Assembly (NCBI RefSeq): GCF_014805625.2
Contig: NW_023998416.1
Location: 35,448,750-35,512,749 of the forward strand
Length of the DNA: 64,000 nt
From: Glossina fuscipes
Lineage: Eukaryota > Arthropoda > Insecta > Diptera > Glossinidae
Reading direction: 5' to 3'
Shown here piece after piece: positions 59,701 to 64,000 of the stretch. The notes beneath the pieces are model-generated. The model searched no databases and had not been told where the DNA came from. It saw only the letters and a list, made by a program, of their open reading frames with translations. Positions within the stretch are counted from its first letter, which is position 1. Every line of letters begins with the position of its first letter. The position numbers and the translations under genes were made by a program.

Positions 59701-62677
59701 ATAATTTCCAAAAATTACCCTTCCGGTAAAAATCTTTCACAGCAATCTAAAACCGCGTAATACAATTACCTAGCGATTTAATCGCGATGTTTTGAATATG
59801 GCAATTATTTTTGAAATATGGCGTTACATTGGGGAGTGGTTGCAGAGGTGATCCCATCGAAACCATTTTATTTCTAGGGACAATACGCGTCAAAATACCA
59901 ATTTTCATTAAAAATATCTCAAACGTTGCGACCTGTACGGTGAACACAGAAATGAATGGCAAGGTTTTCGACGGACAGACCAACTTATATCGATACAGAA
60001 AATGATTCCGGAACGAACAATATAATGAAACGTGGGTCTCTTTTCAGACCCTCCGCGTGCAATGTACCGCGCAGACTTGATATGCCCTATACCATAGGTG
60101 ATGTACAGTATAAAAACGCTATTAACTTTTGCAATCACAATATCCTTTGCTCTGATATATTACATAAAAAATACTTGTGGTTTTCATGACAGTGTGTGAC
60201 AAATTCCATATTTCTTCTATAGAATAATATTTTTTTTAGATTATTTAGACTCCGGTTACCACGCGTATTTGTATGCATAACGCAATACTTTTAGGTTTAA
60301 ACTATCGCAAAAAATAAATGTGAACAGTTTTCATTGTTACTACAAATTTTTGTTAATTCGAGGATTCCGACAGCCGACTTCATTCGGTTTATAGTGTAGA
60401 TAATACTTAGTTAAAAAAAAACATTCTTCTCACCGAAATTTAGTTGAGGTGTTTTCCTTTTTAGTGTGCAGTACGACTTTGTGGGTTGGTCATCTATCAA
60501 AATTGGTCTATCAAGAGGAACTTTCTGATACATTTGGCGAATATGGTGACATTATTAGCATTGATCAAATCATACCCCGTGGTTGTGCTTTTATAGTTAT
60601 GAATCGTCGCCAAGATGCCTATAAGGCTATGCAGAGCTTAAAGAACCACAAACTACAGGGCAGAGCTATCAGTATATCGTGGGCGGCCGGTAAAGGTGTT
60701 AAAAGTAAAGAATGGAAAGATTTCTGGGATTTAGAACTTGGCGTAACGTTTATACCGTGGAGCAAGTTGAATGAGTCTACAGACTTTGACAGCCTTGAAG
60801 AGGGCGGAATGTTTGATGAAGATTCAATGCCGCCGTGGATGAAGGAGAAAATAAACAAGATAAAAAATCTGAAGGAAAAAGCCATGGAAACAGCTATTAA
60901 TCCAAGCAGTTTAGGGAGCTCATCTGCTGGTATTGGTCCAGGAACGGGCCAACCAATGATATTTAACATTGACACCACACAACCACCACCCCTACCACCA
61001 TCAGCGCAAAGTGGAGGTACGTATTTATTTAAATACAAATATAGTCCGGATATGGTTGGCGACTTTTTAAATATTTTTTATTTTCTGCATTCTTTAAAAA
61101 ACGTTGTTTTCAAACTAACCGGAGAAATTGTCAAGACTGAGATTTTTCCGGAAATAAAAACAAAATACCCAAAAGAATACCTTGTCTCTACGTTGAAGTA
61201 TACCTTTCAGTTGAGAGACCGTAAATGAGATTCTGTTCAAAAACCATACCTACGTGCCCAGTAGGTATACTTAAATTGAGATCAAATTATATTAGAGACA
61301 ATTTTCAGAATGAGCCATTAAAAATTGTGCTTTTTGTTATGCAAAGCCTTAGTTGCCGTACGAACATTTATAAGGGTAGGAGTTCAAAAAGTCAGGGCTA
61401 TACCGTCCACATTTTTTACACCAATTTAGAATGCCCGAATACTTTGACAATTTTGCCAGAAAATTTTGAAAACTGCTTTGTTTTCTCACATCTCCATTTT
61501 TTCTTAATAAGGCGTCATGTGCGGAGTGTTCGCAAGAGGTTGCTTTCTAGGCGAAAACATGTCAGTATGGCCAGTTTCATTAAAATATCTCAAATATTGC
61601 GACTTTAAGGTTATACACAAATACAAATGGACAGACAAGGTATGTGCAGGGACAGATAAGCTTAAATCCATTCAGATATCATTGAGTCCTTCTGAATGTC
61701 ATGTAGACCGGCACAAGTTTAATATAACTTTTAGCCGAAGTGGTTTAAGGTTTAAGTAACAGCAAAATACCATTAAAGTAACCTATGTATCTTGATTATT
61801 ATTTATTTTTTATTAGCTTTTTATATAATATTTTATAATTTTATTTGCGTTTATTTTCAAATAAGTACCAAAACATTTTAATAAAAAGCTTCTATACTTT
61901 ATAATAATTTTTTTAGTTTGTAATTTTGAAAAGGATAGGTGAATAAAAGAATGTTGTATAACTTTTCTTTTATGACAGGAGGACCTCCGCCAATGTTACC
62001 TATGGTCCCTAGCCAATTCTCAATAGCGCCGCCTATGGGGGGTCCCCCTCGTATGCTAGGTCCCCCTATGAGTATGCCTATATCGGGACTACATATGTCA
62101 CCTAATATTGTGCAACCTCACGCTGCCATGATGATGATGCCCAGTTTCGGTCATATACAAGGTCAGGTGGGGCCAAACGGGCCTCCAGGCATGGGTCCCC
62201 CTCATATTTCACCTATGGGAACAGCGACGTCTTCTACAGTCACTCATGCTCAGTTCCCACTGCCCCCAGGTGGTCAGTCTGTTTCCGCTCTGCCTACTAA
62301 TATAGCGAGTATTAGTGATGATCATATGGATATTGAGATGGAAGATGCAGATGGTGTTACTGCTGTCAGTCAAGCTAACGTTGATAATTCTTTAAATTTT
62401 AGCCAACCGCCGCCATCTTATACCGCTCCTACTAATGCCGTAGACGAAAGCAATGTGGCTCTTGTTGTGAGCAGTGGTAGTGAGCTTTTCAATAGAGAGC
62501 GTATTCGCACAGGCAATTCTGGCAACTCCTCACGCTGGGGTGGACGTAGCGGTCCAGAGGACGCCAACGATGGCAGATGGCGGGAAAATGAGGCGGGATC
62601 AACCACGTTCCAATCACAGGGTGGGCGTGTCAGCAACATGAGTGGAGTTTCAATGGAAAGGATCGACTTTATGAATG
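44721..62677 (+). CDS. SCAF4/SCAF8-type RNA polymerase II CTD-binding factor, 5' part of gene
   Basis: Eight coding exons are visible: 44721-44750, 44985-45629, 45755-46078, 52394-52546, 52626-52709, 55318-55597, 60465-61016 and 61979-62677. They are in phase and give about 922 residues. The gene runs off the window at a GTAAGC donor. The CTD-interacting domain (residues about 1-140) contains SGLYDTKPPISKAKM, KAIKFYKHVVQSVEKF-like sequence, KVPGLYVIDSIVRQSRHQF and RVLNLWQKNNVF, near-identical to human SCAF4/8. Exon 6 encodes an Arg/Ser-rich region with RERRKKGLPDI. Exon 7 encodes an RRM (TTLWVGHL as RNP2, RGCAFIVM as RNP1) followed by GVKSKEWKDFW, LGVTFIPW and PWMKEKI. Exon 8 is Pro/Gly/Met-rich. 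Known SCAF4/8 bind Ser2/Ser5-phosphorylated CTD and nascent RNA and stop premature use of early poly(A) sites. The exon 3 acceptor (ctag, 45751-45754) was chosen to keep frame. Confidence 0.93.
46480..47535 (+). repeat. Diverged direct duplication inside the SCAF intron
   Basis: 46485-46670 and 47340-47530 share, in order, actaaaattaaagtarcaa, an 'aacgtaaa' block, 'ttgaa..aa.tatttrgtcaaa'-like sequence, 'atttcaagtayac' and a 'gtag(g)t.t.gtaatt.g' block. Offset is about 855 bp. Upstream of each lies ccctgcgtat and a 'tatgcaaatt' block. This suggests either a segmental duplication or two copies of one dispersed repeat. Confidence 0.5.
48964..49864 (+). mobile_element. Pogo/Tigger-like DNA transposon, internally decayed
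   Basis: A 901-bp element flanked by TA on both sides (48962-48963 and 49865-49866). Left end aaggcgtccccgtatagcac and right end (reversed) caggtgtccctcattcaaca share GGyGTCCC and CACGAT. Both sides then carry further 'aacacggt/gcgcggt' sub-repeats. Inside, from ATG 49350, the plus strand encodes FKRKFISLGEKIDI, then stop, then VRINCGEEPTSIAKSLNLSEAT, then stop, then TILKYESEIRKN. That is the CENP-B/pogo-type N-terminal helix-turn-helix. The rest of the transposase is absent. It is a non-autonomous, inactive copy. Confidence 0.7.
54004..54139 (+). repeat. Two-copy tandem repeat of 69 bp in a SCAF intron
   Basis: ctgacgtgttgaatgtacct, aaaaattaatttt, gtgtttaacatcaagta and tgttcaagcgaa occur twice in a row with about three differences. 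Confidence 0.9.
56860..58080 (+). repeat. Dispersed repeat cluster in the sixth SCAF intron
   Basis: 56880-57030 carries acggggttcaaattcggta and a gttaactactttgtgg block, like 21.9 kb and 59.5 kb. 57955-58075 carries cacagacggacgtgcttaaat, agaatatatacacttagtgg, cttccttcggagtgcgacaa and aaaaaatgaata. It matches 8795-8905 block for block. Between them lies the unidentified reverse-strand coding remnant. Confidence 0.6.
57032..57318 (-). pseudogene. Unidentified reverse-strand coding remnant
   Basis: Minus strand, two overlapping frames with one apparent frameshift near 57183. The first reads EEKKQLLKFQDVISRRFHHV and then LQEVHSKIFIKKS. The second reads LPRLRDEIKYNGRVQRKKMR and then FIQTVDKLALAHSDNQYERI. 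The stretch is less AT-rich than its surroundings, and the composition (KKMRR, DEIK, TVDKLALAH) looks like protein, not chance. I do not recognise the family. It could be an old retro-copy, part of a mobile element or, less likely, an exon of a nested gene. Confidence 0.35.
58920..61740 (+). repeat. Further dispersed-repeat copies around SCAF exon 7
   Basis: 58930-58970, 59880-59990 and 61560-61650 share versions of 'ttcattaaaaatatctcaa..(a/t)tgcgacct.tacggt...aca.aaatgga.(a/g)gacaagg'. 59440-59600 carries two 'aaatttggtaaagtyarcttt' blocks. 61650-61740 continues with gcttaaatccattcagatat and gagtccttctgaatgtc. The cluster straddles exon 7 (60465-61016), which itself is free of it. Confidence 0.5.
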
Positions 62678-64000
62678 GTAAGCACGTAGACTTCATGTAC
62701 TTTATTTTGCATTGACCTGTATTTCGAGTTCTAAACCGAAATTCGTCGTTTAGGATCCGTACATAAAAGAGTCGAGAGGTATATTCTTCGTATTTCGAAT
62801 TCTTATCTCGGAATTTAAAAATTTACAACTGAAATTTTATTAATGTAAATTTATAGTGGGGGAACATATTTGAATGTTATTCTTGCATCAAACTGCTTTG
62901 AAGCAGTCTTTTGCAAAACCTTGCACTGATGTCTCTAAGTTCTCCGTGCGGTCCCTTTGCGCGAGCAAGAAGAAATAAGAAGGACGTTGTAGTCTAAAAC
63001 TACTGACCAAAAGAGAAAGGGTTCAAATTTTTCTTTGGCGCAAACACCGCATATTGGAGAAAAATATTTCATTTAATGCACATCTTTTTCCTACTAAAAC
63101 TTTTTGGCTGCCTTTCATTTACATTGATTTGTTTGCCGGCAGCGTGTATTACATTTTTGAGGGATTCGCCATAGTTTACGTATACATAAGTTGAAGCACC
63201 ACACCACACACAGGTCAGAATTCCATAGATCCGGTTTTCGAAAGAGGTGGGGCTGACTGATCTGAAAATCCAGTCTCAATTTTCATTGCTTGACAAATTT
63301 GATGTAGAAATCCTTTTTGTTATCCATTCGGGAGCTGAATAGTACTAAATAAAAATTATATCGTACCGAGGAAAAATATAGTAACAGATAAAACGTATTC
63401 TTTCTTTTTTGACAGTTTCGTTAGAATGACAAGAAAAAAAAACTGCAACTCATCAGGTATTGCAGATAGTACAGGTCGGATTTAAAACAAAGAAGAAAAT
63501 CACTTATTCTATATGACTGTAGGTAATGAGACATGCCGGGGTTATAAAAAGTTCAATTTTTCTTTGATTCGCGTGTATGTAAATAAAAACATTCAAATGT
63601 CGACTAAGAAAATGCAATTATTTCCCAATAGACAATGTTTAAACGAACTTGTCAAAAAAGCTTGTGCGTTTCAATAGAGAGTGCTATTTTAATGATATTA
63701 CGTTATTTTATTGATAAAAACTGTTGGATTTGTGCTCCTCCTTGTTTTCAAAAATTGTGTTTTATGTAAAATGTTTTTACATTTGAAACAGAACTGCTAC
63801 ATAACTATGTTTACAAAATAAAATTTTTGGGCAATCTAAATTTTTACCGCGCGCCGAATATTTAAACCAGCAGATAAACTAGTAAAGAAATTAAATATCG
63901 CATAAGTTTGCATTGGTTTCCCTTTTAAGACTTATTACACCCTTGCAAGAAACAAACAGTTGCTACATGTGTGTTAAGGCTTTTCATATATGTAAACACT
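62678..64000. other. Eighth SCAF intron, continuing past the window
   Basis: Begins with a GTAAGC donor. No further exon of the gene and no other gene is recognised before the right edge. Confidence 0.6.

Noticed and set aside
1..64000. CRISPR arrays, operons, bacterial or phage genes
   Set aside because: Spliced animal genes and fly-type transposons throughout. No prokaryotic signal seen.

Overview
The window looks like nuclear DNA of a higher fly (Brachycera). It is AT-rich, introns run from about 60 bp to over 6 kb, and the conserved proteins are of animal type with lengths and C-termini that fit fly orthologues (for example a 252-residue RpL7). A calyptrate fly is my inference from the dispersed repeats. 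There is one assembly gap (N at 42836-42845).

Nine protein-coding genes can be assembled exon by exon. All complete models have consistent splice phases. In order they are: an intronless centrin (+, 5428-5952); DNA topoisomerase II (-, five exons, 1471 aa); a DUS4-type tRNA-dihydrouridine synthase (-, three exons, first intron GC-AG); an intronless sorting nexin 17 (+); an MCRIP/FAM195 family protein (+, three exons); a KIF-binding protein (-, two exons); ribosomal protein L7 (-) head to head with an RPA-interacting protein (+, four exons); and the first eight coding exons of a SCAF4/SCAF8-type RNA polymerase II CTD factor (+, 44721 to beyond the right edge). Most are housekeeping functions: chromosome and centriole maintenance, tRNA modification, endosomal sorting, translation, mRNA 3'-end control. 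They do not form one pathway.

The rest is mostly decayed mobile DNA. There are three LINE reverse-transcriptase remnants (2.2-3.4 kb, 17.3-17.6 kb, 20.7-21.0 kb), a Tc1-like N-terminus (15.5-15.7 kb), an internally deleted piggyBac element with a second piggyBac fragment beside it (25.1-27.4 kb), and a pogo/Tigger-like element with TA flanks inside a SCAF intron (48.96-49.86 kb). A short piece of a pyruvate dehydrogenase E1-beta coding sequence lies at 21.5 kb. Minisatellites and short dispersed repeats recur throughout.

Three small segments at 3.9-5.0 kb look like terminal coding exons of genes I could not identify. I see no convincing new biological system. The most unusual items are a tandem-repeat tail shared by a LINE remnant and an unrelated zinc-finger ORF, the GC-AG intron, a possible short CID-only SCAF isoform, and an unidentified reverse-strand coding remnant at 57 kb.
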